Assembly: GCA_033964015.1 (NCBI GenBank)
Contig: CM066921.1
Span: 24,347,355-24,411,354, forward strand
From: Scolanthus callimorphus
Lineage: Eukaryota; Cnidaria; Anthozoa; Actiniaria; Edwardsiidae
Direction: 5' to 3'
Length of the DNA stretch: 64,000 bases
In this document: in pieces, positions 10,270-21,175 of the stretch
How positions within the stretch are numbered: position 1 is the stretch's first letter
Layout of the letters: the number at the start of each line of letters is the position of its first letter
Made by a program: the position numbers and the translations under genes
Notes under the pieces: model-generated
What the model was told of the DNA's origin: nothing
The model's input: only the letters and a program-made list of their open reading frames with translations
Database searches by the model: none

Positions 10270-10929
10270 AATTCCACTGATTATACAAACGTAGTCTTAT
10301 GTACTTACAATCACATGATTCATACGGCGTAAAACGATCTCTTGATATGTTAAAACATCGTAATCTCCCTTATAATAATTAACTAATCAATAGTGTTCAA
10401 TATATTGTCCATTTATTAACGTAACAAATGCTACTTGCAGAAAGCTGATGTTTTCCCTTTTCACCCAGGACGGAAGCGTTATTAGCCTTCGATGTTGAAA
10501 ACTAAATAATACTAATAGAATTCTCTAGATTTTTAGGGTCCCATAATAACTGAAGAAGCTAAAAACTGTCAAAACAATTTGAGTCCCGACTAATCCGCGA
10601 CCTCTCGGATTCACGTTCTGCTCGATAAACAAACATGACAAACTTTAGAGCTTACCTTCCTTCCGAGTAGCTTTTTTCTCCCGTGTAGAAACAACTTCAG
10701 TATTTATCCTACTCGGAACGTAGGAATGTCCTGCCATCTCCCTATAAACAAAGTCTTATCCATGTCAGTCTTCTTGTTTTTTTCCCGGGAGACGGAGCGA
10801 AAAATCTTTCCCGGCAAAACCGGGAGACTTGACGTCCCTGAGTTTGAACCACGAATGTTGCATGGCCGCCAAATAGTTTCTCCAAATCAAACAACAAGAA
10901 GCCAAACAACAAGTTGAATGAAAACTCAC
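10270..10929. other. no firm feature; possible intron of a minus-strand gene
   Basis: No supported ORF. On the minus strand two donor-like sites stand out: GTGAGT at 10924-10929 and GTAAGC at 10650-10655, the latter after a short open block ending LLGRK. They could mark consecutive 5' exons of one host gene, but the exon between them has no clear acceptor. Confidence 0.25.
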
Positions 10930-11088
10930 CTTTTCCGCGCCGTAGTTTCACCCAGGTAGTTTTTCGTCACGGCCGCGCGACTGCGAACCTGGCGAAGGCG
11001 ACTATAAAATTCAGGAGATGGCTGCGAAAGAGGCGCGGGCTTCACAGACACGCGCGGAAAATTCTGCTTGACGTTGAAAAATGACTTC
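10930..11088 (-). CDS. candidate 5' host exon split by the BEL insertion
   Basis: On the minus strand an open block ends with a strong donor (AAAAG then GTGAGT at 10924-10929) and codes for a basic, Ser/Pro-rich peptide including KQNFPRVSVKPAPL and LGETTARKR. The region is GC-rich, as in a promoter-proximal exon. The BEL element interrupts it at 11084-11088; if the insertion is removed, the same frame stays open for more than 20 codons into 15749-15810. No start codon or family is recognised. On the other side, 15812 onward has an ATG in good context on the plus strand (MADAKHM), so this could be a divergent promoter. Confidence 0.3.
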
Positions 11089-11419
11089 TGTTTCGTTCAT
11101 AACGAAAACAAGTTTAAGATAAACAGGTTTCTAAATCAGTTAAGTAATTTAATTGAGATGCTAATTTGATGACGTAATAATAGAACGAATCTCAGACTTG
11201 AGGAACTAATGGATGTTTGAGACACGCTATCCGGTATGTATCTTTTATCTGTATTTCAGTCATTGAGAATTGTAAACTGATTGATATTAATCTAATTCAT
11301 AGGTTTCGAACTTCACTTTCGCCGCTATACTGTATGATTGGAAATAAATAATGGGCAATATACAGAAAGTTGTGATCGTGGGTTTGTACCATAGCTAAAA
11401 TCCGTTCCTCAACGATACA
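11089..11419 (+). repeat. 5' LTR of the BEL/Pao element
   Basis: 331 bp, TG...CA ends, near-identical to 15413-15743. As the 5' LTR it should carry the element promoter; AATAAATAATGGGCAATAT near the 3' part may hold the polyadenylation signal. Confidence 0.95.
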
Positions 11420-11465
11420 TTCGAAACCGGTCGTGGAATCTACACAGACAAAGATCGCGACGGAG

Positions 11466-12968
11466 ATGGCGGAAGACGCTAAGAATCAAAGAAGAAACGC
11501 CAAAGCTACGGTAACCCGTAAGAAAAACCTTTTGATCGACGCTCTAAAGGATCACAAAGGTATTGAAGTGATCGAAGATCATTTTGCACAGTTATCAAAA
11601 GCGTGGGATCATCTCGAAGGTAAGCATCAAGCATATCTAAGCTATTTGTCAGACGAAGACGTAGAGATAGCGGAGATGTGGATGGCAGAAATTGAACGAT
11701 CTTACAACGACGCCAAAAATGACAAGATGAATTACGTAAATTCCAAAAAGGATGTAGAAACAAGATCGCGCGCGCTCATAGAAGACGAACAATTGAAAGG
11801 CAAGCAGCGCGAGCAAATAGAACAAAGAAAAGAACAAGCTCTAATAAAGAGAGAAGCTGCACGCAATCTATTTGAAAACATGTACAATAATTTCAATGAC
11901 ATTATCCAGTCTGGAAGTACTATAACGACTACTTATATCAAAAGTGTACATGCGCAAGTTGAAAAGGAGTATGCAAATTGCTGTCAAACACAAGAAAAGC
12001 TCCTAGAAATGCTAGATATAAGCGCCGCTAGCGTAGAAATGAAATGGATGACAACTATTCAAGCGCAATATCATAATATTATCCATTATGTTAACTTGCA
12101 TAATGAAGAACATGAATGCAAGGATGTAAAACCTGTAATTGATGCTAAAAGTAAGAATAGCAACATACAATTCGAGAAGGTAAAGATGCCTTCCTTTAAC
12201 GGCAACATAAGAAACTACCCTCAATTTAAGAAGGACTTCATGACGCAAGTTATGCCGGAGCTATCAGTGCAAGCCGCTCCATACACGCTACGTTCGTGCC
12301 TGGGTCCTGAACCAGCCGCCCAAGTTAAGAGTGTGGACGACGACATCAAAGAAATGTGGATCCGACTAGACGACAAATATGGAGATCCATCGACAGTCAC
12401 TGACGTTATTATTAATGAAGTAAAAGGTTTCAAAATAATGAAAGATAACGAAAGCAAAAAAATTGTAGAATTTGTCGACATGATAGAAGATAATTATCGA
12501 GATCTGAAACGGCTAAGTCTAGAAAAGGAGATGACGACCACCAGCTCTGTTAGTATCATCGAAAGCAAATTACCTTGTGCTATCAGAAAAGAATGGGCTA
12601 GATTTGTAAGCTCCAAAAACAGCAATGTCGACAAGACCGATAAATTTCCTAGCCTTCTAGAATTTTTACTAGAGCAAAAACGTGCTATCGAATATGATTC
12701 GGCAGAATTACGAATGGGTTTCACGGTTCAAGGCGCAAGTCATCATCTTGATGGGAATGCATCAGGACAAAATAATTGCCTTTTACACGAGAACGCCAAG
12801 CATCAGACGAGTGAATGCAGGAACTACTTGTCAAAATCAATTGAAAAACGGAACAAGATCGTGAGAGACAAAAGGGTCTGTTTGTGTTGTTTGAAAAGCG
12901 GACATCGCTGGAAAAAATGTTGGAAAAGGAAAGATTACACGGCACCAATGTTCAACTGTCAATTGTGA
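11466..12968 (+). CDS. BEL/Pao Gag
   Basis: An open frame extends from within the leader; 11466 is the first ATG (an in-frame GTG lies at 11433). The N-terminal half is strongly charged and probably coiled coil. Around codons 250-400 is the DUF1759-type Gag region (FEKVKMPSFNGNIRNYPQFK...). The C-terminus has CLLHENAKHQTSEC followed by a zinc knuckle CLCCLKSGHRWKKC (CX2CX4HX4C). The protein would assemble the particle and bind element RNA. The frame ends soon after the knuckle, earlier than in full elements, which continue toward protease. Confidence 0.85.
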   Translation: MAEDAKNQRRNAKATVTRKKNLLIDALKDHKGIEVIEDHFAQLSKAWDHLEGKHQAYLSYLSDEDVEIAEMWMAEIERSYNDAKNDKMNYVNSKKDVETRSRALIEDEQLKGKQREQIEQRKEQALIKREAARNLFENMYNNFNDIIQSGSTITTTYIKSVHAQVEKEYANCCQTQEKLLEMLDISAASVEMKWMTTIQAQYHNIIHYVNLHNEEHECKDVKPVIDAKSKNSNIQFEKVKMPSFNGNIRNYPQFKKDFMTQVMPELSVQAAPYTLRSCLGPEPAAQVKSVDDDIKEMWIRLDDKYGDPSTVTDVIINEVKGFKIMKDNESKKIVEFVDMIEDNYRDLKRLSLEKEMTTTSSVSIIESKLPCAIRKEWARFVSSKNSNVDKTDKFPSLLEFLLEQKRAIEYDSAELRMGFTVQGASHHLDGNASGQNNCLLHENAKHQTSECRNYLSKSIEKRNKIVRDKRVCLCCLKSGHRWKKCWKRKDYTAPMFNCQL

Positions 12969-13041
12969 AAGTTGGGGCAAAGGAAGAAAAGCTGATGTCA
13001 AAGAAGTACAAGCTCCCCTAACTGATGTACATGGACAAGCA

Positions 13042-13422
13042 GTGGTTCTCGACGTCTATGGAATTGAGAAGATAACGTCCGATATAACGAAGATCAACAT
13101 TGATGAAGTAACTCACATCTTAGACATTTCAAGAGAAGAAATCAAACGCCCTACAGGAACTATTGACGTCCTTATCGGCTATGACTATGCTGGTTTCCAC
13201 CCGGAAAAGCAAAAGAGTTCTGGTCACCTCTTGTTACTCAAGAATCGCTTCGGTTATTGTATTGGCGGCACGCATCCGTCACTTGAAGGAAACACGCAAT
13301 ACCACAGGTGTGACGTCACGGAAGTCAACCATGTCAAAGGCGTTGAGATAGGAGATTTCTATAATGTAGAAAATATGGGAGTTGAATGCACACCGAGATG
13401 CGGAGGATGTAACTGTGGTTAA
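13042..13422 (+). pseudogene. BEL/Pao protease-region remnant without active site
   Basis: This frame (open from about 12967) keeps the C-terminal part of the BEL protease-associated region, with VLIGYDYAGFHPEKQKS and FGYCIGGTHPSL, and ends in CGGCNCG then TAA at 13420-13422. The aspartic active-site triad (a D-S/T-G box) that should lie upstream is not there; the sequence goes from the Gag zinc knuckle almost directly into this part, in a different frame, which suggests an internal deletion near 12970. The stop replaces a sense codon in the usual CGGC...CPPGG run. Confidence 0.7.
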
Positions 13423-15350
13423 TGTCCTCCTGGAGGAAAAGACTACACCTCAAAGAAGAGAGAGAACTAAAACTTGTCGAAACGAACCTCGAATACGACA
13501 GTAAAGACCAGAAATGGACTGCAGCATACCCATGGATCAAAGACCCGGCAAATCTACCAGACAACAAAAACGTCGCAATAGCAAAGCTTTTTTCAACTGA
13601 AAGGAGACTCCGCAAGAACGCAAAACACGCTGAAGTGTATCAAAAACAGATCGAAGACACGATCGAAAGAGAAGTAGCGCGCAAACTGAGCAAAGATGAG
13701 ATACAAAGCTACAAAGGACCCGTACACTATATCAGTCATCACGATGTGCTAAAAGCAGATTCGAAAACCACACGAGTGAGAATAGTGTTTAATAGCAGCG
13801 CAAGTTATATGGGTCACGTGCTGAACGATTACTGGGCGAAGGGACCGGATCTCCTGAACAACTTGTTAGGTATTCTCATACGATTTCGTGAAAACGAAGT
13901 AGCTTTTGTAGGAGACATTCGAAAAATGTACCATACTGTAAAAACCAAATTAACGGAACAACATGTGCACCGCTTTCTATGGCGAGACATGGATTTGAAA
14001 CGAGAACCTGACGTGTACATAATACAGCGAGTGTCATTTGGAGACCGACCCTCAGGAACGATAGCTACAGTCGCAATGAGAAAGACAGCAGAAATGGGCA
14101 ACTTGGAGTATCCACAAGCTTCAAAGGTCATCATAGAGAATTCGTACATGGATGATGTTATCGACAGCGTTGCAAGCAAAGCGCAGGCTGAGCAACTCAC
14201 TGAAGAGATCGAAAAACTTCTACAAAGAGGAGGATTCACGATTAAGGATTGGACTCTATCGAATGATGATAAAGCTGATGATAGAACCTTAAGTCTAAAG
14301 AACGCGCCAAACGAGTCTACAGAGAAAGTGCTTGGAATAGCCTGGAGCCCTGGTCAAGACCAATTACACTTTCAAGTTAAATTTGATGACCTCACAATAC
14401 AGTTAACGAAGAGAGTGATACTATCAAATATTAACAGAATCTATGACCCACTTGGTCTCGCCTCTCCTTATTCAGTCAGAGCCAAGATTTTAATGAGAAA
14501 GCTGTGGATGAGCGAAATCAAGCTGAGTTGGGATGACATCATTCCAGAGGAATTTCAGAAAGATTGGTTGACATTCTTTAACGATCTTCAGAGCATGGGA
14601 CAGACTTCGTTCCAAAGATGTTTGAAGCCAAGGAATGCAAAAACTGATCCTGTCTTAGTGATCTTCAATGATGGTTCTGATAGTGCATATGGCGCATGCG
14701 CTTATGCGAGATGGCAAACGAATATCAACGAATACGAGAGCAGACTGATCATGTCAAAGAATCGACTCTCTCCAGGAAAGAAAATGTCCATTGATCGGAT
14801 TGAGCTTTGTGGAGCAGTTTTAAACAAGCGGCTAAAGGCATTTCTACAGAAAGAGTGCAGATACCGATTCTCAAAGTTCTACCATTTAGTGGATTCTCAG
14901 ATCGTATATGGAATGATTCAGAAAGAATCGTACGGATTTAACACGTTCGCTGCGACGCGAATTGGAGAGATACGGGAAGGGACCAAGCCCCTCGATTGGT
15001 ACTGGATTGAGAGCAAACAGAACGTGGCTGATTGGATCACACGAGGCAAGAAACCCGAAGACATTAATCTAATACAAGCAAAATGGCATACAAAACAGCG
15101 TGACGTACAAACAGGAGACGTCGTCCTTATTCAAGACTCTAATCTAACGCGAGGAAACTGGAGATTGGGAAAAGTCACAAAACCAATACCAAGCAAGGAT
15201 GGACACATTCGTACAGCGGAAATCTCGTACAAGAACCCCAAGCCTGGCGAGCCAGTGAAATGCTATAAAGGCAGCGGATATGTAACCGCTGAGCGACCAG
15301 TCCAAAGGCTAATAGTAATTGTACCGAAGGACACTGATATCTCGAAATGA
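13422..15350 (+). CDS. BEL/Pao Pol: RT and RNase H region fused to integrase tail
   Basis: 642 codons. The reverse transcriptase lies at about 13760-14400 with VRIVFNSSA, FVGDIRKMYH and the catalytic YMDD at 14145-14156. An RNase H/peptidase_A17-type region follows (IYDPLGLASPYSVRAKILM; WIESKQNVADWITRGKKP). Right after it the frame enters the C-terminal integrase-associated domain (QTGDVVLIQDSN, W.LGKV, DGHIRTAEI). The integrase zinc-binding and DDE core, normally several hundred residues, is missing, yet the frame stays open, so the deletion is in frame. At its start the ORF is offset from the preceding frame by a one-base shift near 13445. Confidence 0.85.
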   Translation: MSSWRKRLHLKEERELKLVETNLEYDSKDQKWTAAYPWIKDPANLPDNKNVAIAKLFSTERRLRKNAKHAEVYQKQIEDTIEREVARKLSKDEIQSYKGPVHYISHHDVLKADSKTTRVRIVFNSSASYMGHVLNDYWAKGPDLLNNLLGILIRFRENEVAFVGDIRKMYHTVKTKLTEQHVHRFLWRDMDLKREPDVYIIQRVSFGDRPSGTIATVAMRKTAEMGNLEYPQASKVIIENSYMDDVIDSVASKAQAEQLTEEIEKLLQRGGFTIKDWTLSNDDKADDRTLSLKNAPNESTEKVLGIAWSPGQDQLHFQVKFDDLTIQLTKRVILSNINRIYDPLGLASPYSVRAKILMRKLWMSEIKLSWDDIIPEEFQKDWLTFFNDLQSMGQTSFQRCLKPRNAKTDPVLVIFNDGSDSAYGACAYARWQTNINEYESRLIMSKNRLSPGKKMSIDRIELCGAVLNKRLKAFLQKECRYRFSKFYHLVDSQIVYGMIQKESYGFNTFAATRIGEIREGTKPLDWYWIESKQNVADWITRGKKPEDINLIQAKWHTKQRDVQTGDVVLIQDSNLTRGNWRLGKVTKPIPSKDGHIRTAEISYKNPKPGEPVKCYKGSGYVTAERPVQRLIVIVPKDTDISK

Positions 15351-15412
15351 CTTTGATTATATTCAACTTATTTCTACTAAACTTTTCATAACTCTTTCAG
15401 ACAAGGTGGCAG

Positions 15413-15743
15413 TGTTTCGTTCATAACGAAAACAAGTTTAAGATAAGCAGGTTTCTAAATCAGTTAAGTAATTTAATTGAGATGCTAATTTGATGACGTA
15501 ATAATAGAACGAATCTCAGACTTGAGGAACTAATGGATGTTTGAGGCACGCTATCCGGTATGTATCTTTTATCTGTATTTCAGTCATTGAGAATTGTAAA
15601 CTGATTGATATTAATCTAATTCATAGGTTTCGAACTTCACTTTCGCCGCTATACTGTATGATTGGAAATAAATAATGGGCAATATGTAGAAAGTTGTGAT
15701 CGTGGGTTTGTACCATAGCTAAAATCCGTTCCTCAACGATACA
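15413..15743 (+). repeat. 3' LTR of the BEL/Pao element
   Basis: 331 bp, same ends as the 5' LTR; visible differences include AAACAGG/AAGCAGG, GAGACACG/GAGGCACG and ATACAGA/ATGTAGA. Followed by the ACTTC duplication. Confidence 0.95.
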
Positions 15744-15748
15744 ACTTC

Positions 15749-16069
15749 GACCGACACAGCGGCAAAATGTCTACGCATGCGCGAGCCCTTAGCCTCAGGG
15801 AAGATTCAAAATGGCAGACGCGAAGCACATGTGTGAGTGTTTATACAGTAATGAACACACAATCTTACGCCCAAAAGTGAGTTCTCTTGCATTGAAAGCG
15901 ACAACTATACCGAGAAAATACTCGTAAACGTTTATAGGAAGATCTTTACTGCGATCGAGAGTCAAAATCTTCCAGTTAAAGCGGTCTGTGGGAGCGTTCT
16001 ACACCCAAAGGAAACTGAAAACGTTCGCGGGTGCTCAGTTAGAAGGTTGCGAATGTCAACGAAGAAACA
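15749..16069. other. possible host 5' region next to the BEL insertion
   Basis: GC-rich sequence with CpGs. On the plus strand AAAATGG at about 15810 opens a frame of some 30 codons (MADAKHMCECLYSNE...); on the minus strand the candidate exon frame of 10930-11088 continues. Neither is strong on its own. Confidence 0.25.
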
Positions 16070-19000
16070 TCAAAAGATGGCGAGATTTGTTGCTTGATAG
16101 CACCAAGGAACTCTTTCTAAATTTGTTACTGTACTCGTTCCGAACAAGGCTCGGAAGGGCAGACCGAGTGCTTGATGTGGGTGACTGTCCATGACATAGA
16201 TTTTAGAGTCCTGTCCGCCGACGAGAGAAATTGCCATTCCGTTCGCGAACACTAGTGCCGCTAACTTCTGTTCCCGTTCAAGTCGCTGGAGATAAAAGGA
16301 TAGAGAGCTCTGTGGTACGTCTGGATTTGTTAAAATTATGGACAGATCGAGAGTGTCTTCCAGTGTAATGCTCCTAATGATTGGAACAAGATATTGTTTT
16401 GCCTCGGCAACACTGAAGAATGGTGACCCGCCAATTGTAATGCTGTCATACACTTGATTACCACGGATAATCGCATAGAGCAGGAGGGAAATAAAAACAC
16501 TGTTTAATGTTTTGATCGGTGTGTAGAAGTAATATACGAATGAGCCAAAATAGTAGAGATGAAAGTACATGCATTAGATCCATTTCTTCCAAATAGAGTC
16601 GACTAAGACATTGAAGGAGGGAGAAACCAAAATGTAGAATGACCAATAGGCAGACTAGCTACTTGAATATTTAGTAACTGGGGAGGAGCAGCATGTTGTG
16701 GCTGATCTCTGCTATTTACATTACGCCTTGGTTGTGCAACAACAAAAGTGCCAAGTTCACTGTCAATATGAGATTCCCAGCTGGCAGATTCATAATAGGC
16801 AGGATCAACATTGGCATTTATATTAATCATTTCATCATTTTGGTCGCTGTCTGTGCTTTTGTCAGTAGAGGAGGAGGATTTAGAAGCGGTGGGTTTCAAG
16901 AGACTTTCATTAAATGCAGAACAAAGGTTGGCTATTTTCTCATCCAGGAGAGGAGTACAGATTGGGCACTTATATTACCAGATAGGTCAAAACATGTTTT
17001 GTGGAAAGTGTGAAAACAGTTTAGGCGAATGGCATCTCTGGTTGATGTTTCCTTACAGTCACAGTAGTCGCATATTAAAAATGCATTTGGTACAGAGGAT
17101 GGATGTGTCTTGGTTAATTTATATGCCAGGGGTAGGGCCTTTGTGTTTACCGTGCCTGAAAGGTTGGTAGGTAAAATTGTGCATCTCCTTTTGGCTGTCC
17201 CTTGGCATTTGTTTCTTGTGGAACCTTTGAAATAAAAAAAGGTTCAGATAATGAGAATAAATGTTTTTGCTCAGGAGTTAAGACATTTTCTGTGAAATAG
17301 AGAATATTCCATGGGCATGTAGCAATATGGAATATCTTGAGTGTTCAAATTTTGATATCTCGCTAGTAAGCACAGTGAACATGGTCAAAACTATTTTTTG
17401 TGAAAATTTTAAGATTGGATGAATTTGCAATAGTCAGGCATTTAATAGTAATTTTTTCACACATGCGAATTGCATTCTCAATGGCAGAAATTCTAATCAT
17501 GACTTATAATAATTATAATTATATTATTGACTTAGAGATGACAGAGCTTTGAAATATTTAACTTAAGTTTACCTGCTTTGACTTTCCAAGGTTTTGTCCA
17601 ACTCTCTTGATAATGGACAGAAGAACCTCAGCTGGCTGTCCAGCAACTATGCTCAGGTCTTTGTCTGAATACCCTCTGCTGTATGGTCTGGTAAAGTTGC
17701 TTTGGAACTACTGTTCAGATTTTAATGCTGCATAGGAAATAGCCTTGTTCCTTATCTGGGTGGCATTGTCATATGCTTGAGTTAGGCTGCGTAGTACACT
17801 ATGCGATATTTCAACTTTTTTTTTCTCTGTGATGAGAACCAACCACGTTTTCTTCAGCCAAGCCAAGAACACAGCAGTGATGACCAGACTAATGCGAAAT
17901 GCCTTTGGCTTTTTGGGTAAGTCAGACCCAAATGTTCCCTTGTATATTTTTTCTAATATAAAGTGGTAGATTTCCAGAACATCTTCTTGTACATTAAGGA
18001 ACACATGGTATGGTCCCTGCTCTGGTATTATTGACAGCAGAGTTGAGCTTTCACTTCTTTCTTGGGCAATTATTTTCTTCTGGTAGAACCAGGTTGGCCA
18101 GTCCCCCTGGCAGGACGAATTTGGTGAGATATTGCTTAAGTTGCGGGCAGTACTGTAAGCTGTGGTCAATTGCTGACTTGTAATGCTCCATGCTCTTTAG
18201 TGATTGCTCAAACTCATCTACCAGAATAGTTGTTTCCAGAGTGCATAACTCTTCGTGTGATAAACCAGAGCAAACTCTAGAAAAAAATAAGACTATGTAC
18301 AACATGGAACTACAGGAATCAGTTGTGCTGAAAGATACTATGTTAGGAGACTGCCTATTTTAAGACAGCAGGGCATTTAGAAAATAACTATGGTATACAA
18401 TAGAATTATAGCACACCTCATTTCCTTCAGTTGTAACTAGATATCTTTTGGAGTAATGCTGTGCTCATTAGTTTCTAGGTATGTTTTCCATAATACTGAC
18501 TTGTGCTTGGTGAATAGGTGAGCGATGTAGTCATACACAATTCCTCCTCTGCATACTTTTTCTTCATCCCCTTTCTTCACAATTACACGACTGTGTCTGG
18601 TATCTCTCCTAGCTTGAACTGGTACAGCTGCAATTGTTGGGTGAATGTCCAATAAGGCACTAGCCATATGAGAGTAGCTAAGGAGAGTTTTAGCTTTTTT
18701 GGAAGTTGTATAGTCAATATGTTGTGAAAGTCATCCAGGAGCTGGACAATTAGGAATCCATCCTGAAAATGAGAAGGGAAGTACATATTACATTAGCAGT
18801 GTTTTGCTGAATGGCCCACTTATCTGCATTTCTGTACATGCCCACTTGTTATCAAAAAGGACTTTTGCTGTGCTCAGTCATATGAAAACAACAGGGTAGT
18901 AGCATGCTGAGACCTTGGTTAGTGGTATATTAAGGTGTTCAAAATATTGATAAATTATTTATCAGTCATTATCCAGTGCTTTTTCACACATCTGAATCAC

Positions 19001-21020
19001 TGAGAATTTAAAGGGGCTTAATGCTTAATATTCATCCACTGTGGACATAAAATAAGTAAAATTGTAACCGTGAAAACACATGTACATTTCCCCATAGTAA
19101 TCAAAATAATTAATAGAAAAACCTTTCAATTGTTAGACAAATGCAATTCTAGGTTGTTTTGACCTGTTATTACGAGGATGAAATTGGATTGCGATTTGAG
19201 CTATTTTCTTGTCAGAGAAGTGGCCAGCAAGCGTGCGAGAGCCCCTGTAACAAGGCTCAACTACAAATTATTTCCCTAAAAATGAAATAACAGAATGAAA
19301 ATGGTCTCTTGGAGATACTATGGAAGACAAAACACATGAGAAGTTAAGTTCCAATAGGTTCAATTGGATATTGAATTAATTGAATTATGATTAATTCCAT
19401 ATCTCCTAGTGACCTTGTTTTCCCTATCTACCGGTATTAGAAAACAGTAAACGAGACAGCCATCTCCTTTGACAATTAGGCCTGGATCTATATTTCTTCT
19501 AGCAATTTGTAGAAGTTTGCAATGCACTTCTTTACCTCTGTTGCTTGGATAACTTTTTTCTGTAGTATGCCTGGATATCTAGTTATCAGTGCTTTCTTGT
19601 GATTATCAATATCCCTTGGGCTTGTACTTAACCCTAACACTCGTCCAGAATTTATTGCAGTCCTTGAAGCACCATGTTGGTTAAGGAAGAGACCTTTCAG
19701 AAGTGTACATGTTTTCTGAGACCTGATGAGAAAATGCTACATTAAGCATAACTTATGTATTAAATACTCCAGTTTCGAATTCTCTACTCTACCGCTGAAT
19801 GGGCATCGATGGCGCAAAAATACAGTGGGAGCCTGAGTTTGAAGTAGAAAAGTTGTAAATACCGACGAGAAACTTGAATGGAGACAATAGACAAAACTTT
19901 TTGGACTCGTTGGGACTCACAACTTTTGGGTTTAAGTTGAGGCTCCCACTGTATGCACTTTTGATGCATATTCAGTGGTAGATTACAGAATTCAAAACTG
20001 GACTATTAGAGTAAGGAACGGGCTAGGGAGCAGCCTCCCACACACATGCGCACATCATATTGTTCCTTATCAGTAATGTGTCCAAGATTTTAATTTTTTC
20101 CAGCTGTACTTTAACTAGTCATAGAGCAGGTCTGAATTTTCCACAGCCTCATTGCACGCATTTCTCATTCACCCCATTGGAATTTCCATGCTTGCTGTAG
20201 CATGTTTTAAAAATTTTATTGGCTAAACTGAATGTAATCCTGCACACCTGAAATATGCCAATGTGTGAAGAAGAACCACAGTTCTTTGCTCCTGTAGTGC
20301 TTGATGCCCATCCTGCAGCCTTGAATCGTCTCTGGTAATAGCACTCAGAAGCATGTTAAATAAACCAGGGGCATGTTTGTGTGCAAACTCCTTCATAGCT
20401 GCTGGTTCATACAGTGGGGTTTCATTTGTGATGGCATAGTGGTACAGAGCTGTCTGAAGTGACTGTACCAGCTGGTCCAGTGAACTACCTTAAAGTGAAA
20501 GGCATTATGTGGTAAGTGTTATGTGGTTAAGGCTTTGGCGTATTTCTTCCATGTATTAAGTAATGTAGTAATACAGGGAGCATACCTAATAGGGTTGTAA
20601 TAACAAAACAGAAATGCAGCTGACATACATCCTCTTGACCAGGATTGAGTAACAGCAATACATACCGGTACATCAAAAATTGCCCCCAAGAACCCCCCCT
20701 CTCCCTCACACACTGTCTCAGCATGTACCCGATTCCCACCCTTTGGATTCTTCAAATGCTGTTTTTATTTCATCCCACACATAACTGTCCATTTGTATAT
20801 TTCCATTTGGAGCTATTTTGACGTTCCCTAGAGGCGTTTCCAGGTCTTTCCATGTATCAAGTAGCTGAATAACACATATATCTGCCAGACCGCCAAGTCT
20901 TGAAAAAAGCCTACTGAACTGTTTCTTAGTATGCTCCAGCTGGGTCATGGAAGGTGCTGTGGACATATTCTGCATGCTTTCATGGAGATGTAAGATAGGG
21001 GATCCTGTAAACTGCAATAT
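16070..21020 (-). pseudogene. decayed multi-exon gene: RING-like finger plus cysteine-peptidase-like C-terminus
   Basis: Minus-strand exons with matching splice phases: A 20729-21020, B 20248-20488, C 19536-19722, D 18417-18762, E 17573-18276, then a terminal region 16070-17155. A-C read cleanly (for example KEFAHKHAPGLFNMLLSAIT; QEQRTVVLLHTLAYFR; GASRTAINSGRVLGLS). D has a frameshift in the run at 18695-18700 and a stop at 18437-18439; E has a frameshift in the C-run 18103-18107 and a stop at 17708-17710. E ends with YHVFLNVQEDVLEIYHFIL and LPKKPKAFRISL. The terminal region has a RING-H2-like pattern (CDYCDC...CFHTFHKTC...CPIC, frameshifted before CPIC) and, broken by a stop and a shift, GRNGSNACTF and VMDSHPH, which look like a nucleophile Cys and a catalytic His. 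I do not recognise the family; ubiquitin-linked proteolysis is inference. Confidence 0.65.
19765..20005. mobile_element. TA-flanked MITE in the intron between exons B and C
   Basis: TA at both ends, then inverted ends CTCCAGTTTCGAATTCTCT and AGAATTCAAAACTGGAC, with a second pair AGTGGGAGCCT / AGGCTCCCACT inside. TA target use fits Tc1/mariner-type elements. A diverged partial copy is at 48665-48843. Confidence 0.75.
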
Positions 21021-21055
21021 CTGAAAATAAAAAATATGTAAATAACAGCTTGTGG

Positions 21056-21175
21056 TTTGTTTATTTATGTACTCATTTATTTATTAAATATTTGTTTGTC
21101 TGTTGCATACTTTAACAACCACAGCAACATTTATTACATTAGAGTTTTTCTGTATCCTCTGTTTTTCAGAGGCCT
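21056..21175. repeat. dispersed repeat shared with 28459-28575
   Basis: TTTATTTATTAAATATTTG, TTGTCTGTTGCAT and ACAACCACAGCAACATTTA recur in the same order at 28500-28570, while the adjoining GTTTTTCTGTATCCTCTG occurs there inverted. Probably ends of a small non-autonomous element. Confidence 0.6.

Larger units (their letters stand above)
11084..15748 (+). mobile_element. complete BEL/Pao LTR retrotransposon insertion, internally deleted
   Basis: Two direct 331-bp LTRs (11089-11419 and 15413-15743) begin TGTTTCGTTC and end GATACA, and are flanked by the 5-bp target duplication ACTTC (11084-11088 and 15744-15748). I count only a handful of differences between the LTRs, so the insertion is young. 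The internal part (3,993 bp) carries gag and pol in the usual order, but the protease active-site region and the integrase catalytic core are absent. RT sequence and the Gag domains assign it to BEL/Pao. A purine-rich tract ending GGTGGCAG precedes the 3' LTR. Confidence 0.95.
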
